Below the pieces are notes generated by a model. It made no database searches. It saw nothing but the letters and a program-made list of their open reading frames with translations, and was not told where the DNA came from. Shown here piece by piece: positions 20,625 through 32,988 of a stretch of 64,000 nt of DNA. Source of the DNA: Gnetum montanum. Taxonomy: Eukaryota; Streptophyta; Gnetopsida; Gnetales; Gnetaceae. The DNA lies in assembly GCA_015680685.1 (NCBI GenBank), contig MNCI01027262.1, forward strand, positions 540,338-604,337, in the 5' to 3' direction. Each line of letters begins with the position of its first letter. Position 1 is the first letter of the stretch. A program made the position numbers and the translations under genes.

Positions 20625-20869
20625 AGATGTTGCACTTGTCCCTTGGTTTTGTGGGATCATTTAGGAAGAGAATTTTTTTCAAATTTTGGATTATTACACT
20701 TAATTATAACAAGTCGACATTATTTATGTAATATGATTTTAAGCTCAACAATATATCCCTTATATTTATAATGCCACATTCTCTAGGATCTTAGCTACAA
20801 TTTTTATGTATATACATGCATATTAATATTTATATTCTTTTCACATTGTCTTCAAATGCAGTCATGGTC

Positions 20870-21665
20870 TCTAAAGGAAAAAATCTTTATGGCAATATTT
20901 ATGACATTTAATATCAAAAGATCTAATGTGTCTTAGATGAACAAGAGATAGTAGAGACTCTTTTTTATCTCATGGAGGAACTTGTAGAGGATATAGATCC
21001 TCAACATGGCAAGGAAGCTAAGCCATATTAAAGTTGGCTCAAAGGGAATTATGTTGCTAAGCAACATGTAGAATGACATCTTTTGTTAATTGAAGCAATA
21101 TATAACTGCACATGCCATGTGGGAAGTCCTCAAAGAAATGTTTGGTGGTACATCTACCGCAAGACTAAGAAGTCTAACTTTGAAGTTTGAAAGTTATTAG
21201 AAACATCCTAATCCAATTATAAAATAGAACCTTAGGACAATGGCAAACATAATTCTAGAGTTGAAGGCTACCAAGAATAGTCTCCTAAATAAATAGTAAG
21301 TACAAGTAGTTATCTAATCACTCCCAAACTCTTGGAAACACATGTCGATAAACATGATATATAATGAGAATGCAAAAATATTTGAGGATATTGCACATCA
21401 TTTGAAACACAAGGAAGAATGCTTGATAGTTGCTAAGACCTCTAATGTGCATGCTCCTAAATCCAACACCTAGAAATCCAATAGAAATTGGAGGAAAAGG
21501 GGTTGTGATAGGTCCTTTTGACAAGAACCTCCACCAAAGAAGACTAAGGAGGATAAATGAAAGAGAAGAAATAAATGAGGCAAGAAAGATAAGTTTACGA
21601 TGACTTGTTACAATTGCGACAAGTAATAATACTTTGCTCATGAGTGCATTGAGCCTAAGAAGGGA
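20870..21665 (+). pseudogene. Copia gag remnant
   Basis: Broken frames give the Copia gag pattern: LLIEAIYNCT, then VWWYI/KEMFGGTSTARLRSLTLKFE-like text near 21130-21190, a LRTMANIILELKATKNSLLN-like stretch near 21230-21290, and PKSWKHMSINM near 21320. A basic region and a zinc knuckle CYNCDK..YFAHEC near 21608-21650 follow. At least five stops and several frame changes are present. Confidence 0.7.
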
Positions 21666-21699
21666 ATCCTAAGCCTATTTTTTGTAAAGATTTCTTTAT

Positions 21700-22990
21700 A
21701 TCATCTAGTATTCTTGTTGCTAAATCTCTCCCCATGTGGATTGTAGACTTAGGAGACATAGACCACATAGTGAAAGATAGAGTTACCTTTGTAAAGTACC
21801 ATCAAATTCTAGTAGCGAGTAAGGAGATATACATTGGAAATACCTCTAGTATAGATGTACTGGCCAATGGTACATATAAAATTGTCATCTAACATCGTCA
21901 CATTTTATATCTTCATGATGTTCTTTATGCACTAGAAATTCAATGGAATTTTCCTTCCATTACTGATTTATTAAAATTGACTTTCAAATTTTTTTTATAG
22001 ATTATTTGGTTATAATTCATCTAGACATAGTTTATTATGGATATGGTTTTCTTAATGATGGTTTTCTTAAGCTAGATATTGAATATGCCAATAAAGAAGA
22101 TAGTTATTTTTCATTACTCACTTCTATTAATAATGTTGATGAAAATTACATTTTATGCATGCTAGACTTGGTCATATTAGACAAAAAAGAATGACAAGGC
22201 TAGCTAGAGTAGCCTTATTAGGACCACTCACTAAGGTTGCTCTACTAACTTATGAGCATTGTCTAGTGAACAAATTAACTAGAAAACCATTTTGCAAAGC
22301 TACTAGGATTGATTTTCCATTGCAGTTAATTCATTTTGACATTTGTGAACCAATGAATGTCAAGGTAAGGCATGGCATCTCCTATTTCATCACATTTATA
22401 GATGATTATACACATTATAGTCATGTCTTTCAAATTTCTTATAATTCTAAGGTAATAGATTTCTTTAGATGATACATGAACAAAGTTGAGAATTAATTAG
22501 ATAGAATGATAAAGATCCTAAGGATCAACCATGGACATGATCTAAGTAGTTCAAGGAACTATGTGACAAAAAAAATTTATTAGATAGCTAACAATTCCTA
22601 GGACACTATAATGGAATGGTGTTGCTAAGAGGAGAAACCATAACTAGACATGATAGGATAGATGATGGCATAAGAAAAACTCTCTGTAAGTTTCTAGGGA
22701 GATGCATTATTAACTACTGTCTACATCCTTAATCGTGTTCCAAGTAAATAAATACCTTTACATCATATGAGTTATGGATAGGTAGAAATTCAAGTCTAGA
22801 TCATTTGCAACCTTGGGAATTTGCAACCTATATACATAATACTTCTCATAGATATGGAAAGTTAGGTCATAGAGGAAAAAAATGTATCTTTATAAGGTAC
22901 CCTAATCACTCCAAGGGATATGTGTTCAATGAGAAACTACTAGATGAAAGTACAACTAACATAGACTCAAGAGATGTTGAGTTTCTTTAG
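21700..22990 (+). pseudogene. Copia protease and integrase remnant
   Basis: A protease piece appears near 21735 (MWIVDLGDIDHIV, where Copia has WxxDSGAS-H). The integrase follows with HARLGH at 22155, the His-Cys type N-terminal domain with a CLVNK segment, and then ISYFITFIDDYTHYSHVF at about 22370-22430, which contains the catalytic Asp region. The downstream core is broken; HRYGKLGHRGKKCIFIRYPNHSKGY at 22850-22920 is the familiar piece before RT. The gene is not functional. Confidence 0.7.
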
Positions 22991-23239
22991 TAGGATTTTA
23001 CTTATCAAAGGGAAATAGATAAATATTTTACCTTTTATGGAGTAAAGGATCCTAATTTTGACACTACTATCAAACTAGTAGAAAGTGAGGAATAGATTTC
23101 TCAACTTATTTAGAATCATAAAAATGACTTACCCATCAATGGATCACCTTCATGAGAGAAAACCTCCCAAGAATCCCAACTATATAGAAGTAACTGCATA
23201 ATTATTCTTGGTCATCATTTCACGATTAAAGAAAAAGCA

Positions 23240-24785
23240 CTTATGATAGATGTGCATAATGATGAGCCATGTACATATGATGAGGCTCTCTCATTAGCTA
23301 CTAGTAAGAAATGGATGAATGCTATGATGGAAGAGATGGAGTCTATGAGGACCAATCATGTCTAGGACTTAGTTGATCTTCTGCCTAGGCTCAAGGTCAT
23401 TGAAAACAAATGGATCATGAAAATTAAGTCTAAGGAAAATGATTCCATCAATAAATATAAGATATGGTTGGTAGAAAATGGGTATACATAATAAGAAGAT
23501 ATATATTTTGAAGAAACCTTCTCACCAATAGTAAGGTTTGCTTCTATCCATGTCATTTTAGCTGTAGTTATACATCTTGATTTGGAACTTTACCGAATAG
23601 ATGTTAAGACTTCATTTCTCAGTGAAGAACTAAATGAGGAAATATATATGATGCAACCCCATGGGTTCATAGTAAATAATTAGGAGTGTAAGGTCTATAG
23701 ACTCTAATGATCCATTTATGAATTAAAACAACCTTCTAGACAATGGTACTTATAATTCCATCGAGTCTTCACTACTACTAGGTTTACGATGATCAAATAA
23801 TATCATTGTGTGTATTTCAAGAGATCTAATAAAAGTTTCATTTTCCTCTCCATGTATGTAGATGATATTCTACTATATAGTACTGATAAAGAGATTATTA
23901 TCACCACAGAAAGATGATTGTACTTAAACTTTAAAATGAAGGACATGGGCAAAGAAAACTTTGTGTTTGGTGTAAAGATCCTAAGGAATCATTCAAGCAT
24001 ACTTCTTGGTCTATCAAAGAAACTTACCTAAAGAAACTTATTGAGTGATTTAAAATGTACAACTATAAATCCATTGATACACCCAGTGCTAAATTTGGAA
24101 ATCTAAATCAATTCTTGAAAACTCCCAAAGACAAGGAGAAAATATGTCATATGTCATATGCTAGTGTAGTTAGGGGCTTGATGTATCTGATGATGTCTAC
24201 TTGATTTAAAGTATGTTTTCTGCTAGAACTAGTGAGTCATTAAAATACACATTGAAAAGCTATTGAGATGATTCTTCATTACTTGAAGGAGATTATGGAC
24301 GATGTCCTTTATTATCAATGATCTAATTTGCAACTCATGAGTTATAGTGATGTTGATTTGGGTAGTCACCTAGATGAATATAATCAACATCTAGTATGCT
24401 TTCTTGTTGAATCATGGTGTCATATCTTGGAATAATAAGAAGTAATATTGTGTAGTCCTATCCATAATGGAGACAGAGTTCATTGCATGTTCAAAAGTAA
24501 CACAAGAAGTTATTTGATTAAGGAGATTCCTTGAAGAACTTAGAATAATTACAAATGCATCAAAACTAGTGATAATCCATTATGATAACATGGTAATAGT
24601 TGATTATTCAAAGAGTCCCAAGTACCATGGTAAGAAAAAGCACATTGATATAAAGTATAATTTTTTCTAAGAAGTAGTGGTGAAAGGAGAAGTAATCTTG
24701 GAACATATTTCTACGAGTCATATGGTTATAGATCATCTCATGACTCATGCTAAAGCCTTTGGACTACATAGAATTTGATTGCATA
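23240..24785 (+). pseudogene. Copia reverse transcriptase and RNase H remnant
   Basis: RT starts with YDEALSLATSKKWMNAMMEEM (23277-23340), then KWIMKIK, FEETFSPIVRFASIHVILAV and YRIDVKTSFL. The active-site block MYVDDILLYS is at about 23850-23880, with both Asp residues kept. RNase H pieces follow: ETEFIACS near 24470 and the end block SKSPKYHGKKKHIDIKYNFF near 24620-24670, then HISTSHMVIDHLMTHAKAFGL. There are over ten stops or shifts. After it, 24786-25080 has only a chance ORF. Confidence 0.75.
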
Positions 24786-25079
24786 TATGAATGATCACTT
24801 CTAATATCATGTATTAAGGACTATTTTCATTTATGCACATGTTTTTTTATTTTATATGTGATGAAAATTTTTTCATGTATACGAATCCCATTAGTATGCC
24901 ATTAAGCTTTATTGATTTACTCAAAGTTTTATCTTGGTATAAAAATCAAGATGAAGTCTTTATAAGAAGACTGAATATGAATGATCCCACAATTGATATT
25001 AGCCTGAAAGATAAAGCTAGATGCATTTTTTTCTTTCATAATGACATAAATAAACTTGGGTTATCTACTTAAATAGTAG

Positions 25080-26740
25080 TTCCATACAATATTTGAGAGA
25101 GACACATACACTTGCTTATAGTAGAGGGTCTCTACCTTAGCATGCATTTCGTAACACATGTGCTATTTGACAAAGCATAAGGAGATGAGTGAATGGATCC
25201 TTGCTTCTTTACTAAGTGAGTCCTTATGGATACAACAAATTGTTTTTTACATAGGCACCTTTTATGAACCTTTAACTATATCATGAAGTGAAAGGTTAAT
25301 GAGTAGCAAGTATTTCCTCTGCCCATCCATATGAATCACTAACATGTATGTACAATTTGTTCGAATTCCATGGACTCTATTTACCTGAGTGGCTAATATT
25401 CCTACATAGTGAATTATGTAGTTATTAGTTGTTGTCTTCCTAATTCACATTTGTATTACTTTTTACATATGGTTAAAGGTGGCAGAGTAATAAGATGTTT
25501 ATTTTTATGCTTTTTATTATTTTCATTCACTTACTAAATCCTTAAATAAATAAAAATTTAATAAGTAAATTAACTAATCAATTATCTACTTAATTAATTA
25601 ACTAGCCTAAAGTAGAGTATCTATTTCCACTTTTTGTACATATCTTGAATGTATATTAGCATTGCTAGATTATCAATTGCATACTACTGGTCATACTAGA
25701 GTAGGTTCACTCCACAAATAAATCACCTTCAATGAACTAAGTCTAAATATTATGCAAAGATAAAATTATTTTCTAGAAAATAAGGAAACTAGCTATCTTC
25801 ACTTAATTTATTAGAATATTACAATAGGGTTCACACAACACACAAGCATCTAAAAACCTATCACACTCAAACAATATTGTAGAGCATGACACTCTACAAC
25901 CACACAATGACTATTCTCAATGCAAGACACAAACAATAGAAATCTCTTCCACAACCTAGGACTGAGATCTCAACTCACAAGTGAGATACAAGAGAATAGA
26001 ACACATAGATCAAAACACCACAAGCTGATCTTGGAGCTACAATAATCTATTGCACTCATCCAATGTGCTCACCTAATCTCCCTTGCCTAACACTATACTC
26101 TTAAGAGTGTTTTCTCTCATGCTTGTTGCATACAAGCTCTCTACTTTCATAAGCTCCCCTTCTTTCTCATGGATGGATACATAGATAATTATAGAAATCC
26201 AAATTCCTAAGAAGTTTATTTTTCCTTCCTAGATGTTTCTTACAAGGATCTAGAATCTTTTGAACGTTTCCCAATTGAAATGCCATGTTAGAGCTTTTTA
26301 CCTCACCATCTTAGACATCTCTAGTTTTTCTTAGATGTCTACTATGAAAGCCCTACTTTTAGTTAAGATGTTTATTATTTTTGGTAGATGTCTACTCAGG
26401 TCCATAGACATCTAAGATAAGACATCTATATTTCTTGGTAGACATCTCTCTTGTAGGTGCCAAAAATAAAAATGCTCATTTTGATTCCTAGTGCCTCCAA
26501 ATGCCTCCAACAAGTTTCCATAGATCCTGGAACTTCCAAAACTCATCAAAATGAGTCAAAAATTCCTCTAAAAATGCCAAAATATCCAAGAATATTCATC
26601 ACAAAAAATCAACATAAGAAGATACCCAAAATAAGACACACTCGTCCAAGTCTCCTTCAAGTGTAAAAACCTATAGAAACAACTTGTAGGAAAAACACAA
26701 GGAAATTGAAAGAGGTGTTCATACACAAGCTCTTCCACCC
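25080..26740. other. No gene recognised; possible LTR of the minus-strand Gypsy element
   Basis: Only short frames. The part from 25800 to 26700 is compositionally different (C- and A-rich, few T runs). It lies downstream of the minus-strand integrase at 26902, where a 3' LTR would be expected. I could not find matching LTR ends, so this is a guess. It contains the AGACATCT cluster described separately. Confidence 0.35.
26311..26450. repeat. Cluster of AGACATCT in both orientations
   Basis: The octamer AGACATCT or its complement AGATGTCT occurs about six times in 140 bp (near 26313, 26333, 26386, 26406, 26420 and 26439), usually within TAGATGTCTA or GTAGACATCT. Alternating orientation would allow small hairpins. 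It could be the U3 enhancer repeat of an LTR. Confidence 0.55.
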
Positions 26741-26901
26741 TTCATAAAGTGAACTTATGTGAACAAGGAAGTAGGGCTAGAAGTGATTCCCCACTCAACA
26801 AGTTTGGTCTCATGGATCCATACAACATCATCTGCAAATTGATCCTCCTAATGAATCATGTATTTATGCCTCTTTATTACCCAAGTGCTAGAAGCTTCCC
26901 T

Positions 26902-27760
26902 TCACTTGTGTACGATTGCCTTCCTCTCCACCAAAGGCTTGGAATAATCAATATCCCCCTTCATCTTATTGATGCTCCCATGTATGGTCTCCTTATCAAT
27001 GAATACATGATAGTGCAGAAGATCTAAAACATTAAACATAAAAGACATACCAACATCATTTAGTAAATCAATCTCAAAAGCATTGTCATTAATTTTAGCC
27101 TTGATTTTGAAAGATCCCATATTCTTTACTTTCAATTTGGAGAAGTTAATACCTCGCAACCACTTCTTCTTCAAGTTCACCCAAACCAAGTCACCAATAA
27201 CAAAATTAGGCTTCCACTTGCCCCCATTTCTTTCGAGCAATCTCTCTTCAGCCTCCTTCTCAAGATTTGGTTTTACTTATTCATGAAGATCTCTCATCTC
27301 TTACACAAAATCATCATTATGTTAAGCTTGACCATCAAAGCTCTTCAAAGTTTCCACCATCTTCGGACAAAATCCATAAGTCACACCAAATGGATGTTTC
27401 CCAATTGCAACATATAAATCCTTATTATAAAAAACATTAACATTCTTCTTCTTAGTTTTGGAAAGTCTCTTACTCATTCTACCTTCACCATGAAAATCAC
27501 AATGTAGATTACCTTCATGTTGTCCATCCATTTCATAGCTATGGTAATCAATTTCATCACTATCAATATCCATATCAACATCAATAATGATATTCTCAAA
27601 ATGACTATCATCATATCCATAATAATTAAGCAAATTACCATTATTAATCTTACTCTTACCAAAAATGGATCTAAAGTTACATTTTTCATGTACAACATAA
27701 CTTAAAACTTCATCACAATCAACAAAATGATCATGATGTTCATCATCATAATGCAACAAA
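26902..27760 (-). pseudogene. Gypsy integrase C-terminal part, minus strand
   Basis: The frame 27240-26902 reads NFVIGDLVWVNLKKKWL, then FSKLKVKNMGSFKIKAKINDNAFEIDL and FMFNVLDLLHY. This is the well-known C-terminal module of Ty3/Gypsy integrases (GDLVWVHL..LKPRADGPF..NDNAYKVDLP..FNVADLSPY). Just upstream, KHPFGVTYGFCPKM (about 27400-27350) corresponds to the SPFEIVYG block. The preceding Asp/His-rich text (27759-27480) is not recognised. The integrase core and RT are missing, so the element is internally deleted. Confidence 0.7.
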
Positions 27761-28639
27761 CACTACCAAGCTGAAGGGAAAAACTACAATCCGACACTCT
27801 AGGTTCAACATAAGAGACATTACTACCATTTACAATCTAATCTTAGACATAATTACATCTTCATGGCTTCTCTTATCCATCTTTGGTTCAACTAGATCTT
27901 CAACATGTGGCATTCCACTCTCATCAAAGCTTAAAGCTTCAAGATTCCACCTAGAAGTCTCCAACTCCAATGGTTTCTCCTCCTTCAAGGAATCATCAAT
28001 AGCTTCTATAATTCACTTTGGAGGTGCCAAATCGAAAGGTAAATACTCCTCCATGGCTTGAACATCAAATTCATCACCCAAGTAATCATTCTCCCACATA
28101 TCTTACCTAGAAGACTCACATCTCTCCCATGAGATAGCCCTAACTTGGCAAAGAATCTTCTTTATCTTCCCACAAGATATAGAAAATTTGCACAAAAAAT
28201 GAGCATCATACCCTTTAGTGATGCTCTTGATCCTTCTTAAAGAAGTCCTTCGATCCTTGCCACTCCATTGGCCTTGATCCACCACCTCCCATGACTTATG
28301 AGATAACAACTCTTCTTGATCAACCACATACACCATCTTAAACTATGAGGATTTTTTGGTCCTTTTGATAAAGCTTTTGGTTCCATATTTTGAGAATTTT
28401 GAGTATTGAGCACTTTCTTGCTCAATAAGAGAAACTTGAGAACTCATTTTCTCATTAATCTCTACTTCATCAAACCTTTCATCTTTCTTCTTAGGCATAG
28501 TAGGAAATTTCTACTTCAAGCTTAACACATATTTAGGTAGTTCAATCTACATATCATCATGGTTACTAGAAACTATGATCATAACAACAAAACAAAAACC
28601 AAAACCAATTTCATCAGGTTCCTTAAGATATTCCCTCTC

Positions 28640-29062
28640 ACCTTGAAGGATTAAGGAAGCATTAAGTAAGCTTTTCTACCTTACTTGTTTAGCTATCATA
28701 GGAATCAAAACATGGATTCTAGTAGGTCTAACAACACTCCAAACATTTCTTGCTCCATCAAATTGAGCACCATTGTCAAAATTCAAAGGTCTACCAAGAA
28801 TTTCATTAGCATAATCTATTTGAAGCACATAACACCTTACAACATCATGAAAACTTCCAATTTTAAATTACAAAGTACATTGTTCCCTCACCTCTTGGGA
28901 AAAATCTTTAGACAACCAATGCATCTTATATGATTTAGGATGAGGATTAGTTAGAAAACCTAATCTAGAAATTTCCCTAGAAGAAATAACATTTTCTTGG
29001 GCTCCTCCATCAATTAAAACATGAACCCATTCCCCACTAAGCAAACAACTAGCCCCACTTTA
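28640..29062 (-). pseudogene. Gypsy aspartic protease remnant, minus strand
   Basis: The minus-strand reading SCLLSGEWVHVLIDGGAQENVIS (about 29055-28985) has the retropepsin active site in the form DGGA. About 95 residues later comes EILGRPLNFDN, the ILGRPW block that ends the protease. The stretch between this and the integrase (27760-28640) gives broken frames with ERCESSR and FDLAPPK text that I cannot place. Order and strand fit one Gypsy element with 26902-27760. It is cut at ~29110 by the Athila-like LTR. Confidence 0.6.
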
Positions 29063-29111
29063 AAATAAAAATTTCCTGTCAGGGTGATCCCCTTCATTTA
29101 CATTCCCCATG

Positions 29112-30058
29112 TGATGAGTGGCGAGGTACCCCTACACTCAACCATACGAAATGAGCATAGCATGCGTGATTCGGTCGAACTCTATAGACTAAATGCCTAA
29201 ACACCCCATGGAACACTTGGGGTTAATCATTTGTTGTCTTCCCAAACTTACTTTTTTTTGTCACAGTGTATGGTTAAGTATGTCCGAGGTATATGATTTT
29301 TATAGCTTTTCTATTTTTCTCCTATTCTATTGAGGTGAAGGGTTGAGAGAGCTAACTAACTCTAAGTAAGCACTAAGTCTAAATTAACTAGCGTCAGCAT
29401 CTGTTCCCACTTACCGTACACACCCTGAACTATGCAACTATGGCTACCAAATGCTAATCGTTATTGGGATCACCACAAGTAACGCACATGCTCGAAGTGG
29501 TCGTATTGAGACACTTAACTAGCCTAAATGTGATGAGCAGTCAATTCCTTGACTAGCCGTACACATCCATAGATGCTCATAATCAAGTCGTACTCATCCC
29601 GTGTTCTAGAGTTGAGGGTGAGAGAGACTAATTGCGATGAGCAGCCGATTCCTTGATTAGTCGTACACATTCATCAATGCTTGTAATCAAGTCGTACTCA
29701 TGTTGCGCTAATGTAGGTAATAAATAACAGGTAGGAAATAACATGTAATAAACCTATTCCATGCACTATAAGGTTTATCCAAAAAGCTCATATTTATTGA
29801 TGTACACAACTTGCATTTAGGTACAAAGTTACTCAAATAAAGATCTATTCACTTGGGGACTCCTACTGTGGGCACATGGAAAATACTCTATCTCTGGAGT
29901 GATCAAACTACTAGAGTTTTCCTACTTCTAGCCTAGGATGGGAAATGAGGGGAGTGCCACCTCTTATTTATAGATTTGGTGCCAGAACGTGATATCGCGT
30001 ACGTGATATCGTAGGGGATGATGCAATATCGTGGTGCATGCGATATCGCGTCTCATCA
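29112..30058 (-). repeat. 3' LTR of the Athila-like element
   Basis: 947 bp. On the minus strand it starts TGATGAGACGCGATATCGC at 30058, after a purine-rich CATGGGGGTA, and ends CCACTCATCA at 29112. The last ~220 bp match 34872-35092 closely. The last 33 bases also match the LTR end at 61465-61497 with few changes. Confidence 0.85.
29965..30050 (-). promoter_or_regulatory. LTR promoter: TATA box and CG-rich palindromic U3
   Basis: TATAAATAAGAGG is read on the minus strand from 29972. Upstream, 29989-30050 has four GATATCG/CAATATCG words, two of them inside palindromic CGATATCG contexts. The related LTR at 60586 has the same TATAAATAAGAGG and, upstream, another CG-rich palindromic stretch. 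Confidence 0.6.
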
Positions 30059-31971
30059 TACCCCCATGATTGAATGAAAACTCATCCTCGAGTTCCTTAC
30101 AATAATATCAGGTAGGTATGGAATTATTGAGGAAAATGGAACTAATGGGATGACATGTGAATAGATCATTATTACAAGACTTGACAAAATTGGTGTTCAT
30201 GAAAACAAGGGTGAACACCTTATTACAATGACATCAGGCCTTTGTTGGCAGCTGAGAAAGAGAGAAAGAAAGAAGTGTTGCTACTACCAACACCAAGATT
30301 ACACCTTCTTTGTCCATCCGTAAGTGTGTCATCGATCTTGCTCCTTGCATAGCTACTTCAACGCTACTCCATTCCAAGTGTTTGCTCTAGATCCAATTCA
30401 TTGTTGCATGTCCGCCATCTGCACACACAACACAATCATATATTAGCAAGGGTAATTGAATCATCATGTAATTGATACCTTGCTTCGGTATAAACTCATT
30501 GGCTAGGTTGTGGTATGGTTGATATGGATTAGGGAATATATTAAGGATGACTACATAAGGTGTAGAGATTAGGAAGAAAATCAAAAATTTCGGGGCTAGG
30601 AGAAAATCAAAAAAATTAGGCCACATACCCCCATGACTAATCATGAACCTCTAGTAGCATTAGAATGGAGAAAGAAAAGGAGTAAGAAAGATAGGTAAAA
30701 AGGGACAACTATGGCATCGATGAAATGGATGTCAATATGGTAATGAACAAAATAAAATTAATTGCAAAAATGTTAAGGAAAAGAAGTTAACGGATGCTCC
30801 AAAGAGGAATGTTAGTGGGTCCTCCCCAAAGCAGGCTCATGACATTAGTGCCCTGACAAACCCACATTCAAAGAGTCCGTAGGCCGTGGGAATGTCATTT
30901 GGAACAAGAGTTAAAGTCTTAATCGCAAGAATTTACCAAAAAGAAAACAATGCATCAACCAAAATATATACACTAATCATACAACCGGCAATGAGGTAAA
31001 CAATGGAGAGAAGGATGGAGAGAAGAAAATGGAATGGAATCTCAAGAACAAGATGGTGTAAGCCCCTTGTGTGTTTGATGATTAATGTGACTTCACAAAT
31101 CTCATTCCAACGCTGACCTCAAACCAACCACATCCAATGACTTCGCATCAACGCATTTGGTTAAACCATCCACTTGGGCAACAAGAATGCACTCTCCAAG
31201 AGCCACCACCAGTCTGACGAAACAAAGGAGAGAATGGGAAGCGAGAAGGGCCTTAGTTAGAGGGAACACTTTTGGTTCCCTAACTAGTGCTTGTAGCCCA
31301 ATTTTATTTCGTCTAAGGGGTGTGCTTTGAATTCTCACTTTTTTTTCCTTTTGTGTTTTGTATTTTTATCCATGAGAACCACACCATGTAAAGACTTCTT
31401 ATTTTTATTGTCTCAGCTTCCAATAATTGGGTAACATTGGAACGGCAAGAAAACTCAAGAAGAAACATTCAAGCACCCAAGATAATGACCAACATAAAAG
31501 CATCAAGTTCCCTTGAAGTCACACCATTTTCAACCTTGAGTCCTTCCTTAGTTTGAGAAATACCTAGTCACCGATTTGTTTAAGTTCTTATTAGAAGGGG
31601 ACTGTACATTTCCAAGTCGAGAGAGACCATAGAAACTGGTGGATGGATGGATGAAGTGAACTCATTGCCTGTCATATCAAAAGAAACATACCTTAGTATC
31701 AACATTGTGACTTAAAGGTAAAAACCAAACATTAGCAATCAATATGGAAACAGTTCATACCATCATTTTGAACACTTATTGGGTGACAAACTTACAAGGT
31801 GGAACACACACACACAGAAAAAATTGGAAAAGTATAACGATGTTGTAAAACAAAAACTAGAAAAGTTAAAGAAATTTGTAAAATAAAAATGTGTAAAACA
31901 AAAAATTGTAAAAAAACATGTAAAAAAATGTTGTAAAACAAAAACTTAAAAGAACTGAAGGCCCCATATGA

Positions 31972-32838
31972 TTAGCATAGGTGGCCATCTCCCCCATGAC
32001 TGAGTTGTAAGGGAGAGACCTGAAATAATGAGCATTTGTTTGAATTTCGTAGAAGTGCCCAGCTTCTCCCAACTGATGTTCGTAGGTTGAGGGGTGGAAG
32101 TTGGTGACGCTCATATTTCAATGTGTCTATGCCTTTGTTGTTGGCATGGGTTTCCTTAGTTTGTTCCATGCACATTTTTCTACTCCTTCTAGCTGTCAAC
32201 CATGGGGTGTCTACTACTTCTTGTGTGGTTGCTACATACAGGCATCTTTGTTGCAAAGTTTCAAGGGCACACTTGTTACATGGACGCATTTCCTCCATGT
32301 CATCACATGATGAATCACTATATGTGATGCATAAAAATTTCCTCTTCTCGATCTTTCCACATATGTTTATCTTAGAGATTTCCAAGGAAAGATTGCGAAT
32401 CCTAAGGCATGCATCTACTATACTAAGCCATGCCCTTCCCATTATAATTAGGAAGTCCCCTTCATTGTTGTTTACTTCAATCACCAAAAAATTAGCTGGA
32501 TAGGACTAACCACACATAGTGGTAATGATGTCCTCCACCAATACCAAGGGAATTATGATGGACTGGTCTGCTAGCTCTAGTTGAATATTTCTATTCTTAA
32601 GTTGGGGTAGGTTCCAGGCGTGATACATCTCTTGTGAAATTAAGTTGATTCTAGAACCTGAGTCATGAAGAGCCCTATGTGGTTCATTTTCGGTGATCTG
32701 CAAATAGATTAAGGAACTCCAAGGGTCAGTTAGTTTCCTAGAAAGGTGGCCCACCTTGATCCAATCAGTTACGGTATGCATTACACTCTGTTGGACTGAA
32801 GGGTGCTCTGAAGTGTCAGATGGTGGAGGAGTGTACAT
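31972..32838 (-). pseudogene. Athila-like aspartic protease region
   Basis: Two neighbouring frames (32838-32506 and 32487-31972) are separated by one stop and together match the plus-strand copy at 63417-63950 over their length. The active site reads LHDSGSRINLIS, and about 75 residues later comes FLIIMGRAWLSIV, the protease end block. The retropepsin would process the gag polyprotein. Beyond that, a Cys-containing stretch (CNKC) and YVAATQ-like text are also shared by both copies. No RT follows. Confidence 0.7.
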
Positions 32839-32988
32839 GGCCCCAACCTCTTGTTGCGGCGAGAGTTTGTCTGGGCTTTTGGTTCTGAAGTAAGGTATTC
32901 TCTTTTTATAGTTATCAGAACTAGCAGTAGGTTGGATATTTGCAGCTCTTGCAGCGTGATGTTGCTGCGGTTGGGGAGGAACTTCCCC

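Noticed and set aside
27474-27705. ORFs on both strands rich in Ile/Met
   Set aside because: Shadow frames of the Asp/His-rich minus-strand reading in a CAT/ATC-rich stretch.
32101-32503. Plus-strand ORFs of 69 and 126 aa
   Set aside because: They are antisense to the Athila-like protease on the minus strand.
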